Part shown: one piece after another, positions 29,464 through 38,726 of the stretch
Layout of the letters: every line of letters starts with the position of its first letter
Numbering within the stretch: the stretch's first letter is position 1
Origin: Ecytonucleospora hepatopenaei
Lineage: Eukaryota; Microsporidia; Enterocytozoonidae
Assembly (NCBI GenBank): GCA_026692725.1
Contig: JAPMUG010000001.1
Span: 124,001-188,000, forward strand
Length of the DNA: 64,000 nt
Reading direction: 5' to 3'
Notes under the pieces: model-generated
What the model saw: only the letters and a program-made list of their open reading frames with translations
Databases searched by the model: none
Told to the model about the DNA's origin: nothing
Made by a program: the position numbers and the translations under genes

Positions 29464-30567
29464 TTAATTATAAAAAATTTCCACGTTATCATCATGTAAA
29501 TCTATTATTGCATAATAATTACGCCTACATTCAGGTAAATTTACAATTGTGGTATCATACACTTTCTTTACAAAAGGTTTTGTATCACACGCCAAAACAA
29601 CAAAATTAGGAGCATTTTTTAAGCTTAAATCTGTTTTTATGAAAGGATTTGCAGACATTTGAGAAATATACGTTTCCAAAAAAGAATCCAATGGTTTTTT
29701 ATTAAGAAAAACCCCTGTTCCCTTATATTTTATCCAGTCATGGTCTAAAAACACCAAGTTACGGCTGTTAAATTCGATTACACACGGATTAGTTGCTTTT
29801 ATAATGTTAGAGTCTATTTTTTCATCATCATTCATAACAGGAAATATATTTTCTATACTTTTTTTACACACCACCGTTGTAACAGGAGTGTTTGTCATTT
29901 TATTTAAGTCATCACAAGAAACCACAAATAACTCAGGCATATGAATTTTACAAATATCAAAAATATCCTTTCTGTTAAAATCAATGTTGTTAACCAAACA
30001 AATTTTTACTTTCTTTTTTTCTAAAAATTGATTTATATAATTTGTATAAAATGGCACAGGAAGGTGAACATTTTCCACTAAAAACTTCTTTTTTTCCTTA
30101 ACGCCTTCCAAACAAACAAAAATATTCTCATGCAAAAATGCATTGCTCTTGCAAATACTGAAATCAAGGGATATACACTCGTGTTCGTCTTCAAGCATGG
30201 GATTTCCAAACCTGTCGCTATAAAACATTCCAAATATCTTATACTTATATCCTTCCTGCAATAATGCTATTTGCTTTAAATCGTGTGCAAATTGTTTCTT
30301 TATGTTTTCCAAAATGTTTATATTTCTTTTATGCGCATGTTTAAAGTTTTTGACAGCAAAAAAGGTATTCTCGCTTTTTCGTGTCTGTAGAAGTTCGTCG
30401 ACCTGAGCAAGCTGCAGCGTGTCACCGTAGCATTTTGATTTATACGATGCCAAAAAATTGTTTATATCGTTTCTATCTGTAAATTTGTCAGCCATGTATT
30501 CAAGTGCATCCATGCTTATTTTAATTCCATTTTCCTGTGTTAAGACCTTATAGATGAGTTTTTTCAT
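29464..30567 (-). CDS. DPB2: DNA polymerase epsilon subunit B (Dpb2)-like
   Basis: 367 residues from ATG 30567, preceded by TTGCCC. The N-terminal 'KLIYKVLTQENGIKISMDAL' resembles the helical N-terminal domain of DNA polymerase epsilon subunit 2, and 'YKIFGMFYSDRFGNPMLED' with 'ECISLDFS' resembles its OB-fold region. The C-terminal 'PNFVVLACDTKPFVKKVYDT' and 'CRRNYYAIIDLHDDNVEIF' match the inactive calcineurin-like end of B-subunits. The B-subunit stabilises the leading-strand polymerase and links it to the CMG helicase. It is shorter than yeast Dpb2 (689). Alternative B-subunits (delta, alpha) are possible but fit less well. Confidence 0.66.
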   Translation of the reverse strand: MKKLIYKVLTQENGIKISMDALEYMADKFTDRNDINNFLASYKSKCYGDTLQLAQVDELLQTRKSENTFFAVKNFKHAHKRNINILENIKKQFAHDLKQIALLQEGYKYKIFGMFYSDRFGNPMLEDEHECISLDFSICKSNAFLHENIFVCLEGVKEKKKFLVENVHLPVPFYTNYINQFLEKKKVKICLVNNIDFNRKDIFDICKIHMPELFVVSCDDLNKMTNTPVTTVVCKKSIENIFPVMNDDEKIDSNIIKATNPCVIEFNSRNLVFLDHDWIKYKGTGVFLNKKPLDSFLETYISQMSANPFIKTDLSLKNAPNFVVLACDTKPFVKKVYDTTIVNLPECRRNYYAIIDLHDDNVEIFYN

Positions 30568-30766
30568 GGGCAATTTTTTAAAAAAGTTTTTGTCTTTCTT
30601 AGTTGTTATATATTTTTTATATAAACATCTTATCTTGTTTTTCTACATGTATATATTATAAAATAAAATTTTATGATCTTAAATACAATTCTTTTTTTAT
30701 AAAATATTATTCTATTTTTATAAAATACAATTTTATTTATTATATCAAATATAAAGTTTATTTAAA

Positions 30767-31414
30767 TCATTTGTTCTTCTTTGTTTCTTTAACAAACTTT
30801 GCAAGAAGTTCTTCATATTTGTCTTTTAAGCGTAAATATGCTTTTTTATTTTGGTCAATCTGAGAAATTTCTTCAATCTGTGTTTCTACCTTCTTACAAA
30901 GCTTTTTTATTTTATCCTCGAGTTGCTTGTTTTTCTCCTGTTCTGCATTGTATTTGTCAACCACACTTTTCAAAAAATCCTCTGCATTTTTATGCTGTTT
31001 AATGATGTACGTGTTATCTTTGGCACTTGAAAAATTCTTGTCCAATATGGTAACGAGTCTTCTCAGGTTAAAATACAAAAATATGGCAAATGCACACAAA
31101 TACATATTTCTTTGTGACTGGTATTCAAGCAACTTGCTCTCTGTAATGTTCATCTTGTATGCAGAATCAACCAACAAGACACCAATCATTACGTAGAAGA
31201 TGTTAAAAATGTGTCTTATTGTTTTAAATACCATGTTATAAGCATAAAATTGTATAAACCACCGTTTTACATTGTCAAACCAAGGAAAAAGCAAAATAAC
31301 ATTCATAAGTAAATTTATTCCTAACACTACGTGAATGACAGTAGTTTGAACTTCCATGGGTAAAAAAACATTAGTAAAAAAACTGTTATGAAACACATGT
31401 TTCTTCTTAAACAT
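30767..31414 (-). CDS. BAP31/Yet-family ER membrane protein
   Basis: Up to 215 residues. From the ATG at 31357 (Met20) the order is three hydrophobic spans, then 'QRNMYLCAFAIFLYFNLRRL' (a hallmark of BAP31/Yet1/Yet3), then a coiled coil (about 130-210) and a C-terminal KKNK, a KKxx dilysine signal for ER retrieval. The upstream ATG at 31414 would add a short basic segment before the usual BAP31-like start, and CCC sits directly before 31357 (ACCCATG), so 31357 is preferred. BAP31-type proteins act as chaperones/cargo receptors for ER membrane proteins. Convergent or tail relation with Dpb2-like gene on the same strand. Confidence 0.8.
   Translation of the reverse strand: MFKKKHVFHNSFFTNVFLPMEVQTTVIHVVLGINLLMNVILLFPWFDNVKRWFIQFYAYNMVFKTIRHIFNIFYVMIGVLLVDSAYKMNITESKLLEYQSQRNMYLCAFAIFLYFNLRRLVTILDKNFSSAKDNTYIIKQHKNAEDFLKSVVDKYNAEQEKNKQLEDKIKKLCKKVETQIEEISQIDQNKKAYLRLKDKYEELLAKFVKETKKNK
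31358..31361 (-). promoter_or_regulatory. CCC start-proximal signal at the BAP31-like ATG
   Basis: Minus-strand ACCCATG; supports Met at 31357 as the start. Confidence 0.4.
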
Positions 31415-31573
31415 TTAATTATTCTTATTTGAAAACATATATACAAATGAATAAACTACACAAATCCAATTCTAATCCTTCTCTAGTGAATCACTTCTAT
31501 CGTTATGGTAATCTTCCTGAGGATCACGACAAAAACATTAGTAAAAAAACATTAACCAGATATAATTTTAAAT
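31415..31573. other. Spacer with a GC-richer patch and a 19-bp direct repeat
   Basis: AAAAACATTAGTAAAAAAAC occurs at about 31364-31383 and again at about 31532-31551, so the 150 bp between them may be an insertion or a duplication. The patch 31474-31530 (TTCTCTAGTGAATCACTTCT and following) is less A/T-rich than usual and is unexplained. Confidence 0.4.
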
Positions 31574-31814
31574 GGGTGGATATTTCTCGACCCTCAAAAA
31601 AATCTTAAAGCCCTCAAAAAAATTTGTTCACCAACAAAGTCTGTTCGACGCCCCTTAAATTAATCTCTAAACCCATAAATTATGTATCTCGACCCATAAA
31701 TTAGAAGCTTTATTTTCAATTAACCAAGGTAAATATTTGGTTTAAATGATTTAATGGTTTAGAGGTTTTTTTGAGGGCTTTGAGATTTTTTTGAGGGTGT
31801 AGCTGTATTTATCA
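31574..31814 (+). mobile_element. 241-bp MITE-like element, copy 3
   Basis: Begins GGGTGGATATTTCTCG and ends GTAGCTGTATTTATCA, the last base differing from copies 1 and 2. Flanked by the perfect 9-bp direct repeat ATTTTAAAT (31565-31573 and 31815-31823). One internal difference (TCTTAAAG for TCTCAAAG) in the left inverted block. It lies between the BAP31-like and eRF1 genes, so the family also inserts among genes. Confidence 0.94.
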
Positions 31815-31909
31815 ATTTTAAATATTTAACCTTAGAGTTATCCAACTATACTTTTTTATTAACTAAAATAATTTAAATAATAAAATTATACTTTATATTA
31901 CTAAATTTA

Positions 31910-33085
31910 TTAAAATATATCATCTTCTTCTACAGACAAAGAACTCATGTCATTTTCATCATCATCAAATTCTGCCATCTCAATTTTATACCTGAGTATC
32001 CCTCCTATTCCTCCAAAACCTTCTAAAAACTGCGTGCCTTCTCCGCTTGTGTCGCTAACAAAAAACAATTCACACCCATATTCTTTATAGTGTTCTGCTA
32101 TCCAATCCACAAATTCTTCTTCCTCGTGCATTTTGTCGTAATTCTCATTAACAATTAACTTTTCAACTGCTCCACTTTCCAATGCGTCCATGGTTCCTTT
32201 AAATCCGTAACAATATTTCCCTGTGTCCATGTTTATTTCGTGGAAAAATTCCTGAAGCAACTTTTTTTCTTTTGCATACTTCACGTCTTTAAACAAATCC
32301 TCTGATAATTCTATTGCTTGATTCAGTCCGTTCTTACCTCCGTAATTGGTATCCACTGTTTTTAAAACGGTCAATCGGGCGTCCATTATGAGCTTAAGCT
32401 CGTTTTTAAAATCAGCCTGTCCTGCCAAAACTATTCCATCCACGTTGCTTTTGTTATTTGACAAAAATAAACTCGTGCATATTTCACTTACCTTCTTTAA
32501 ATACGCTTGTCTTTTTTCAACTCTCAGACGGGCAAAACGCACTGAAGACTGTCCTCCCCTTCCGTGCTTTTTTGGCAAATCCACTGAAATTGTTTGTAAA
32601 ATGGTGGGTGTGCTTCCCTGCAGCGTAGCAAAAAGAGTGCCGTGACCGTCCATAACAACAAATCCGTATTTTGCCTCATCTTCAAATAGCCCCAACAGAT
32701 CTTCCACGTGAAATCTACTGTCACACATGTACAAGCTTGTATTTACTGGTTTAAGCGGTTCTATTCCATAAGCAACTTTCTTAACTTTATTGTCGTCCTG
32801 TAATATTTCACCTACAAAAATACCAAGACCATTTGGAGGAGTCCTGGTGTATGTCCTTAGTTTTATTTGTGCGGAAGAAATTGCAGTCAGCACGCTAAGT
32901 CTGTTTACTTTGCTCTTTATGTTTGTGGCAGTTCCGTATTCATCCGTGAGCATTTTGGTGATTCGTGGAATTTGTTCCTTCGGAGGGAGTATCAGAGAAA
33001 TCATGCTGGTGCCATTTCCTCTGGCATCCCTAAGTTTTTTAAGAAGCTTTTTCATTTTGAAAATTTCAATGTCATCAAATGCCAT
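31910..33085 (-). CDS. SUP45: Eukaryotic peptide chain release factor eRF1
   Basis: 391 residues from ATG 33085; the frame is open further but the extra start would be TTG. Domain 1 holds NIKS (55-58) and YMCDSRF (119-125, the YxCxxxF stop-codon motif); domain 2 has GRGGQ with the GGQ at 177-179; domain 3 follows to the acidic C-terminus, which would bind eRF3. eRF1 recognises all three stop codons at the ribosomal A site and triggers peptide release in the cytoplasm. A GCCC lies four bases before the ATG. Slightly shorter than the usual 430-440 residues. Confidence 0.97.
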   Translation of the reverse strand: MAFDDIEIFKMKKLLKKLRDARGNGTSMISLILPPKEQIPRITKMLTDEYGTATNIKSKVNRLSVLTAISSAQIKLRTYTRTPPNGLGIFVGEILQDDNKVKKVAYGIEPLKPVNTSLYMCDSRFHVEDLLGLFEDEAKYGFVVMDGHGTLFATLQGSTPTILQTISVDLPKKHGRGGQSSVRFARLRVEKRQAYLKKVSEICTSLFLSNNKSNVDGIVLAGQADFKNELKLIMDARLTVLKTVDTNYGGKNGLNQAIELSEDLFKDVKYAKEKKLLQEFFHEINMDTGKYCYGFKGTMDALESGAVEKLIVNENYDKMHEEEEFVDWIAEHYKEYGCELFFVSDTSGEGTQFLEGFGGIGGILRYKIEMAEFDDDENDMSSLSVEEDDIF

Positions 33086-33408
33086 ATGGGCACATAAATT
33101 TTTACAATAATTTAAAAAACAATTTATTAACAATACAGTAAAATATTTAATATTATATGTTATATCCTAATCAGCTATCACCCTTTATAACTCCTTAATA
33201 AGTATATAAACAATTGAATAAATTACCCCTACACATTTAATGCCAGGGAACACAAAATTATCTTTACTTTCTTTTTATAGAACATATAAAGCTGTCCCTC
33301 ACGATCATGACATTATATAAATTATAATTTATATAAAAAAAATTTAAGGTTAAATTTTACTAATAAAATATAACAGTATAATATTATATAAAATATAACA
33401 GTATAATA
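33086..33408. other. Intergenic spacer with a GC-richer patch
   Basis: About 320 bp. The stretch 33225-33310 (ACCCCTACACATTTAATGCC, then ...GTCCCTCACGATCATGAC) is less A/T-rich than typical spacers; at its end two 24-bp copies ATATAACAGTATAATATTA occur. No RNA or gene could be assigned. Confidence 0.4.
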
Positions 33409-33996
33409 TTATTCTAATTCTTCTAATCTTTTTTTATAAAATTCAACCTCTTTACTCTCTTCTCCTATTATCTTTAAAATATTTTCCACACATTCCCTTG
33501 CCTTTCCCAATTCTCCTTTCAGCGCGTAACAGTCGCACATGTCCTCCAAAATCACCTGTGTATATTCATCACTATCACATAAATCATATGCTTTTTGATA
33601 TTCTTCCTCTGCCTTACCAAAATCATTGTTAAACACCAAAATATCTCCTATGTATTTATGTGCCTGTATCAGATACTTTTTATCCTGTAATTCTTCAAAA
33701 CACACTCTTGCATTTTCCATGCAATTCCACGCATGCTCCAGGTCTTCGTCTCCACTGCTTATTTTCTTTGCTTTCTTGGCAAATACCTCCACGTAGCTTT
33801 CTCCACATGCATCCATGGCACTTTCTAGCAAACACACGGCATATTCAAAAAGAAGGTATGGATAAGAATGACAGGTGTTATCCAAATCTTCAAGTATGTC
33901 CATGTAATAAGAGAGTGATTGATCATAATTTCCATGTATTTTAAGAATCCTTGCCAATCTAATATTTTCAAATTCATTTTCTAAATTTACAGTCAT
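33409..33996 (-). CDS. NASP/Hif1/Sim3-type histone chaperone (SHNi-TPR)
   Basis: 195 residues with ATG at 33996. TPR pairs are visible: residues 12-45 ('ARILKIHGNYDQSLSYYMDI'), then the 'YLLFEYAVCLLESAMDA' helix that, with the acidic insert, is the interrupted TPR of the SHNi group, then 'LEHAWNCMENARVCFEEL', a third TPR and a fourth near 150-190 with 'VILEDMCDCYALKGELGKA'. NASP, Hif1 and Sim3 bind histone H3-H4 (and Cse4/CENP-A) in nucleus and cytosol and deliver them to chromatin. Short for the family (300-450). Other TPR proteins remain possible. Confidence 0.7.
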   Translation of the reverse strand: MTVNLENEFENIRLARILKIHGNYDQSLSYYMDILEDLDNTCHSYPYLLFEYAVCLLESAMDACGESYVEVFAKKAKKISSGDEDLEHAWNCMENARVCFEELQDKKYLIQAHKYIGDILVFNNDFGKAEEEYQKAYDLCDSDEYTQVILEDMCDCYALKGELGKARECVENILKIIGEESKEVEFYKKRLEELE

Positions 33997-34153
33997 ACAA
34001 AATTATATGATAAAACACAATTATTTAATTTAATAATAGTTAATTATATTATAATACAATAATATATCAATATATTAAATTTTATTATAATACAATAATA
34101 TATTAAAGTATATTTATAAAATTGTTAAAATATTTTTATTTAAGGATTAAAAA

Positions 34154-34696
34154 ATGAATAAACAAGAAGAGAAAATTCAAATGGAAAACTATTCTGAATA
34201 TATGGGGAAAGCTATTCGTCTTTTGATGATAAATCACAGAAAAAGCAAATTAACTAATAAAAAAGAATTATCAGAATTTTTATGTGTAAAAGCAGCAGTC
34301 ATACCACACATTATAAAAATGGCAATGGAATTTGTGTGTGTTTTCAATTTGAAAATAGTGGAGGCAGATACACACGGACACAGTGGGGAATATTTTTTGG
34401 TGGCGGACGGACAGCCGAGGGAGGACAAGGAAATTGAACTTTTTAAAAAACAACTCTACACTGTTTTTGGGTGTATACAGGCAACAGGGAATAATTTTAC
34501 AAATACGATGATTTTGAAAGACTGCAATTTGTTTAGGGGATACGATGTAAATGAGGAAATGATGAAAATGAAGCAGTTTGGATATATTTCTAAGAAAATT
34601 ACAAAAACTGAAATTATTTGGTCATACGGGTGGAGGTTCTATTTAGAATATGGTCATTTTTATGATGTAATTTCACATTTTGAATGTAAAAAATAA
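34154..34696 (+). CDS. MAGE-homology protein, Nse3-like (Smc5/6 complex)
   Basis: 180 residues, ATG at 34154. The order of winged-helix elements fits a MAGE homology domain: 'AIRLLMINHRKSKLTNKKEL' (first helix and wing), 'VFNLKIVEADTHGHSGEYFL' (beta strands of WH-A), then 'LFKKQLYTVFGCIQATGNNF' and a C-terminal WH-B ending 'WRFYLEYGHFYDVI'. In fungi the single MAGE protein is Nse3 of the Smc5/6 complex, acting with Nse1 and Nse4 in DNA repair and replication stress. The family is divergent, so the call rests on order and length rather than a unique motif. Confidence 0.55.
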   Translation: MNKQEEKIQMENYSEYMGKAIRLLMINHRKSKLTNKKELSEFLCVKAAVIPHIIKMAMEFVCVFNLKIVEADTHGHSGEYFLVADGQPREDKEIELFKKQLYTVFGCIQATGNNFTNTMILKDCNLFRGYDVNEEMMKMKQFGYISKKITKTEIIWSYGWRFYLEYGHFYDVISHFECKK

Positions 34697-34976
34697 ATTA
34701 TTAGCAACATTTTATTAGATAATTGGTAAATAATTTATTAGTAAATTTTTTAAAGACTATTTTTAAGTTATTTTTTATTAATAAAAATATTTTATAGGTT
34801 AAATTTTATTAGCAAAAATATTTTTTAAAAAACCCTTCATATTTTCATAGAAATCTTTTAAACTAAGAATAACATATATTAGATTACTTATATTAACATT
34901 ATTTATAAAGATTATTTTAAATACATATATTAATTATTTTATTTAAAGATTATTTACAAAATACAAAAATATTTAA

Positions 34977-36068
34977 ATGGCAACACCACAGGATAAAATA
35001 AAAGAAATCGAGGCTGAAATGGCCAAAACTCAGAAAAACAAGGCCACTGAATTTCACTTGGGACTGCTTAAGGCTAAATTGGCAAAGCTGAGGAAAGAAG
35101 TCATGACTGCCCCTAAAAGTTCAGGAGGTAACCACGAAGGATTTGACGTTTCTAAAACAGGGGTTGCTCGTATTGGTTTTGTTGGATTTCCGAGTGTGGG
35201 AAAAAGCACCTTAATGTCAAAACTTACAGGTGTTGAGTCAGAGGTAGCTGCTTACGAGTTTACAACGCTGACTGCCATTCCTGGTGTAGTGCAATACAAT
35301 GGAGCAAAACTGCAAATTATCGACCTTCCCGGAATTATCGAAGGGGCAAAAGACGGAAGGGGAAGAGGAAGACAAGTCATAGCAGTAGCAAGATCTTGTA
35401 ATTTAATTATCATATGTCTTGATGTTACGAAGCCGCTCATGCACAAGGCGATCATCGAGAGGGAATTGGAAGGCGCAGGAATTCGCCTCAACAAAAAACC
35501 ACCGCAAATAAGCATAAAAAAGAGAGAAAGAGGAGGAATTCACATTACAGGGGGTAAATTCAGTCATGACTTGATAAAGAGCATTTTAGGAGAATTTAGA
35601 ATGCCAAATGCAGAGGTGACGATTCATGGGGATCCAACAATCGACGAGCTAATTGACGTTGTCAGTAATAACAGAAAATACATTCCATGTGTTTATGTTC
35701 TCAATAAAATTGACCAAATTTCAATTGAAGAGCTTGATATTTTAAGCAGAATACCCCATGCTGTTCCTATCAGCGCAGAACACGTTTGGAATTTTGACCT
35801 TTTCCTTAAGAAAGTTTGGGAAGATTTAAGCTTAATTAGAATTTATGCAAAACCCAAAGGAAAGCCTGTGGATTATGAGGAGCCTGTGATTCTGAAGAGC
35901 AAAAAAAGGACAGTTGCAGATTTTTGCAACAGCATACACAAAAGCATTCTCAGCAAGTTCAAATATGCGCTTGTGTGGGGAACTTCAGTCAAGCACCAAA
36001 AGCAAGTTGTGGGAAAAGACCACCAGCTAGAAGATTGTGATGTTGTGCAAATTGTTCAGACAGTTTAA
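34977..36068 (+). CDS. RBG1: DRG1-type developmentally regulated GTPase
   Basis: 363 residues with ATG at 34977. G1 'GFPSVGKST' (70-78), switch region '[13 protein letters not shown]', G3 'DLPGIIEGA', G4 'LNKIDQ' near residue 240 and a C-terminal TGS domain ('[20 protein letters not shown]', about 325-345). The N-terminal '[20 protein letters not shown]' is the DRG1 (Rbg1) signature; DRG2 differs there. DRG1/Rbg1 binds ribosomes with Dfrp1/Tma46 and helps translation through hard stretches. Length equals the usual 367. Very secure. Confidence 0.96.
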   Translation: MATPQDKIKEIEAEMAKTQKNKATEFHLGLLKAKLAKLRKEVMTAPKSSGGNHEGFDVSKTGVARIGFVGFPSVGKSTLMSKLTGVESEVAAYEFTTLTAIPGVVQYNGAKLQIIDLPGIIEGAKDGRGRGRQVIAVARSCNLIIICLDVTKPLMHKAIIERELEGAGIRLNKKPPQISIKKRERGGIHITGGKFSHDLIKSILGEFRMPNAEVTIHGDPTIDELIDVVSNNRKYIPCVYVLNKIDQISIEELDILSRIPHAVPISAEHVWNFDLFLKKVWEDLSLIRIYAKPKGKPVDYEEPVILKSKKRTVADFCNSIHKSILSKFKYALVWGTSVKHQKQVVGKDHQLEDCDVVQIVQTV

Positions 36069-36213
36069 AAGTAAAAAAATAAATTTTACCCATTTTTATT
36101 CTGTTTTTTATTTTATAAAATATTTAAACGATTATATAATTTATAATATAAAATATTTATATTTATAATTATTATATACTTTATAATATAAAACACTACA
36201 CAATATTTTACAA

Positions 36214-36804
36214 ATGGAACAAAAACAAATTGAATGGAAATTTCTTCAGCACTCTGCAGATGATTCTAATGCTAATGTATCATGGGCCGAAAGCTTTAAA
36301 GAAGTTGGTGTTATCAAGACAGTGAATGAGCTTAATTTTGCTATTAACAAAATAAAAGAAATAAAGTTAAGCAGCCTTAACACCGTTTATTTTTTTAGGG
36401 AAGACATAAAGCCAATGTGGGAAGATAAGGTTAATGTTAATGGTGGTCGTCTGATAATCGAGGTAACTCTAAATAATCCTGCAAAAATAGAAGAGATATT
36501 CAACAAAACACTGATGTTTTCCTTTTTGAATGTTTTTCCATCAATTTTAGGTGCAGCATATAATGAAAAAGAAAACAATGCACGTATTTGCCTGTGGATT
36601 AGTGATGCAGAAGAAGAAAAGGAAATTGCAACAGCATGGAAAGCAGTATTAGCAGGCAAATTCGTAACCATCAATTTTATTTCCCACAACCGTAACAAAG
36701 ATAAAGGGGGATACAAAAAGAAAAGCAACCAAGGGATACCACCAGCCAAAGCATTCGATATGAGTAATGTTTCCAATGCGTTTGAAAAGAAAAATAACAG
36801 ATGA
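36214..36804 (+). CDS. CDC33: Translation initiation factor eIF4E, dorsal-site Trp replaced
   Basis: 196 residues. Cap-pocket residues are present: W24 (VSWAES, human W56), W69-E70 in 'PMWEDKVNVNGGRLII' (human W102/E103) and a Trp in 'ICLWISDAEEE' (human W166). The position of human W73 in 'DFW', which binds eIF4G and 4E-BP, is Asn in 'ELNFAIN', and W113 is replaced by Leu. So cap binding looks kept while the usual dorsal contact for eIF4G is altered. eIF4E binds the m7G cap of mRNA in the cytoplasm. Start ATG at 36214. Confidence 0.88.
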   Translation: MEQKQIEWKFLQHSADDSNANVSWAESFKEVGVIKTVNELNFAINKIKEIKLSSLNTVYFFREDIKPMWEDKVNVNGGRLIIEVTLNNPAKIEEIFNKTLMFSFLNVFPSILGAAYNEKENNARICLWISDAEEEKEIATAWKAVLAGKFVTINFISHNRNKDKGGYKKKSNQGIPPAKAFDMSNVSNAFEKKNNR

Positions 36805-36974
36805 ACTTTATAACTGTTTTTGAATACATTTTTATTAGCATCTTTTAGTAATTATTATTTAGTATGTTTTTAGTAATTATTTTTTTAATATTTTTATTTA
36901 TATGTTAGTATCTTTTTAAGTATCTTTTGTTTTGTAAAGTAATATTTTTATTTTAGTTAAAGCATACTGTTTTT

Positions 36975-38456
36975 TTAATCATCAACTGGTGTGTATTTAA
37001 TTATAATTGATCCATCACTAGCTCTAGTTATGTTATTAAAAGTATTATAACTATTTTGATCTGTATTATAAGGAATATTATGATTTTTAACAATCTTATC
37101 ATTTACTTGTGGATTAATATCATTCTTATAAATGTTATGATTATTATCTGTAATATTATTATTAGGTTTATTAGCTGTTAAGGTATTAGCAGAAGGATTA
37201 TTATCTGCAACATTATTGTTAACAGAAGGATTATTATCTGCAACATTATTGTTAACAGAAGGATTATCATTAACATTCATGCTATTTGGCGTATTATTGA
37301 TTTTGTAATTCCTCATATTTGTAAAAAATTGATTACACATTTCCATAATTTCTTCGTGGCTTTTAACTCTTTTAGGATCATTTCTAACATTATTAGAATT
37401 ATAATTATAGTTTGTAACATTATTTTGTATTTTATCATTTACCTTATTTTCTTGTAAAGTAGTGTTTATATTGCTGTCTAACTTAAACTCATTAAAAAAC
37501 TTTTCCTTATTTATCATACCATTCATTTCTTCAAATGTTTTTTGATCATTATTTAAATTATTTACAACATTTTTACATTTTGATTCTCCTTCCAAAATAA
37601 AATCATTTTGATCATAAAATACGTCATTTTTATTTTCATTTAAAAAAACATCACCTTCTTTTATAAACTCATCTTCTAAAATTGATATCGGGTCATTGTA
37701 ATTTTGACAATTTCCTGAATTTTTATTCTTTTTATTTTCTAAATTATGACTATTTCCATTATTACTAAAATTATTACCATCAAAACTGCTTGAAATTGTT
37801 TCTGTACTTTCTAATTTCTTATAATATTTCTTTTTATGAATATTTTTAGTATTTTTACATCTGATTTTCTTTCTGCCTTTTTTCTGTTTGTTTTTAATAT
37901 TTATCATGCTTTTCACACTTTCTTTATATGTACTTTCTAAATTATTTCCATTTTGTTTGTTGGTAATTCTACAATTCATTGTATAGATGGCATCATCTAC
38001 AACTGGTAATACAAATGAAGAAGTAGAACTGTCACAAACATATTTAATGGTTATTTCATTAGCATATACCTTAGTAATGAGGGTACAATTGTCTTTGTTA
38101 TTTTTATGTAAATTAAGCTTATTTTTATGCAAACATTCTTTTAAGTCTAAACGATTTCTTTTGAATTTCTTAGAATTTTTTCTTTTTAAATTTTTGTTTA
38201 TTTTTGATTTATAACACTCACAATCAGAATAATTACAATCATTTTCATCATTATGATCATAATCTTTATTATTATAAAATTCATCACTTCTTGCACTTAC
38301 AGGTGGTTCTTCCACATCTGAAGATTGCCTGAAAATATTACAGTTGGTAACCCGTTCTCTTTTTGCTTTTTCTTTGAATTTTATACTTAATTTCTCAGGT
38401 TCCATTTCAAATTGCATGAATGTAAAAGTGAAAAGAATATACAGTAAAATGTTCAT
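36975..38456 (-). CDS. Asn-rich secreted or ER-targeted protein, unknown family
   Basis: 493 residues. The N-terminus MNILLYILFTFTFMQF is a likely signal peptide. The rest is low-complexity, Asn/Lys-rich, without a recognised domain; near the C-terminal end two 11-residue repeats 'NPSVNNNVADN' follow each other, coded by a 33-bp duplication (about 37180-37262). It may be a secreted or spore-wall-type protein, as many fast-evolving microsporidian secreted proteins look like this, but no function can be given. Confidence 0.55.
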   Translation of the reverse strand: MNILLYILFTFTFMQFEMEPEKLSIKFKEKAKRERVTNCNIFRQSSDVEEPPVSARSDEFYNNKDYDHNDENDCNYSDCECYKSKINKNLKRKNSKKFKRNRLDLKECLHKNKLNLHKNNKDNCTLITKVYANEITIKYVCDSSTSSFVLPVVDDAIYTMNCRITNKQNGNNLESTYKESVKSMINIKNKQKKGRKKIRCKNTKNIHKKKYYKKLESTETISSSFDGNNFSNNGNSHNLENKKNKNSGNCQNYNDPISILEDEFIKEGDVFLNENKNDVFYDQNDFILEGESKCKNVVNNLNNDQKTFEEMNGMINKEKFFNEFKLDSNINTTLQENKVNDKIQNNVTNYNYNSNNVRNDPKRVKSHEEIMEMCNQFFTNMRNYKINNTPNSMNVNDNPSVNNNVADNNPSVNNNVADNNPSANTLTANKPNNNITDNNHNIYKNDINPQVNDKIVKNHNIPYNTDQNSYNTFNNITRASDGSIIIKYTPVDD

Positions 38457-38726
38457 TATGTATATAAAAATCTTTTTAAAATTAAAATATTATAATATTA
38501 ATACAAATATTAAAGTAATATTGATATAATATAAATATACACGTAATATTAATATAATGTAATATTAAGATAAATATTTAAGTAATATAATATTAAGATA
38601 ATGTAAAAAGATGGGTGAGCTTTTTATTTTCTTTTTAAGCTTAAATGCATAAAAGATGTGCATAAAATAAACAAAAAGTTTTTATTAATTTATTAACCTT
38701 TACTATCATTGGAATTAAAATCATTT

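Noticed and set aside
33225..33310. Candidate small nucleolar or spliceosomal RNA in the GC-richer patch
   Set aside because: No box C/D pair, H/ACA hairpins or snRNA core sequence could be recognised, so no RNA is called.
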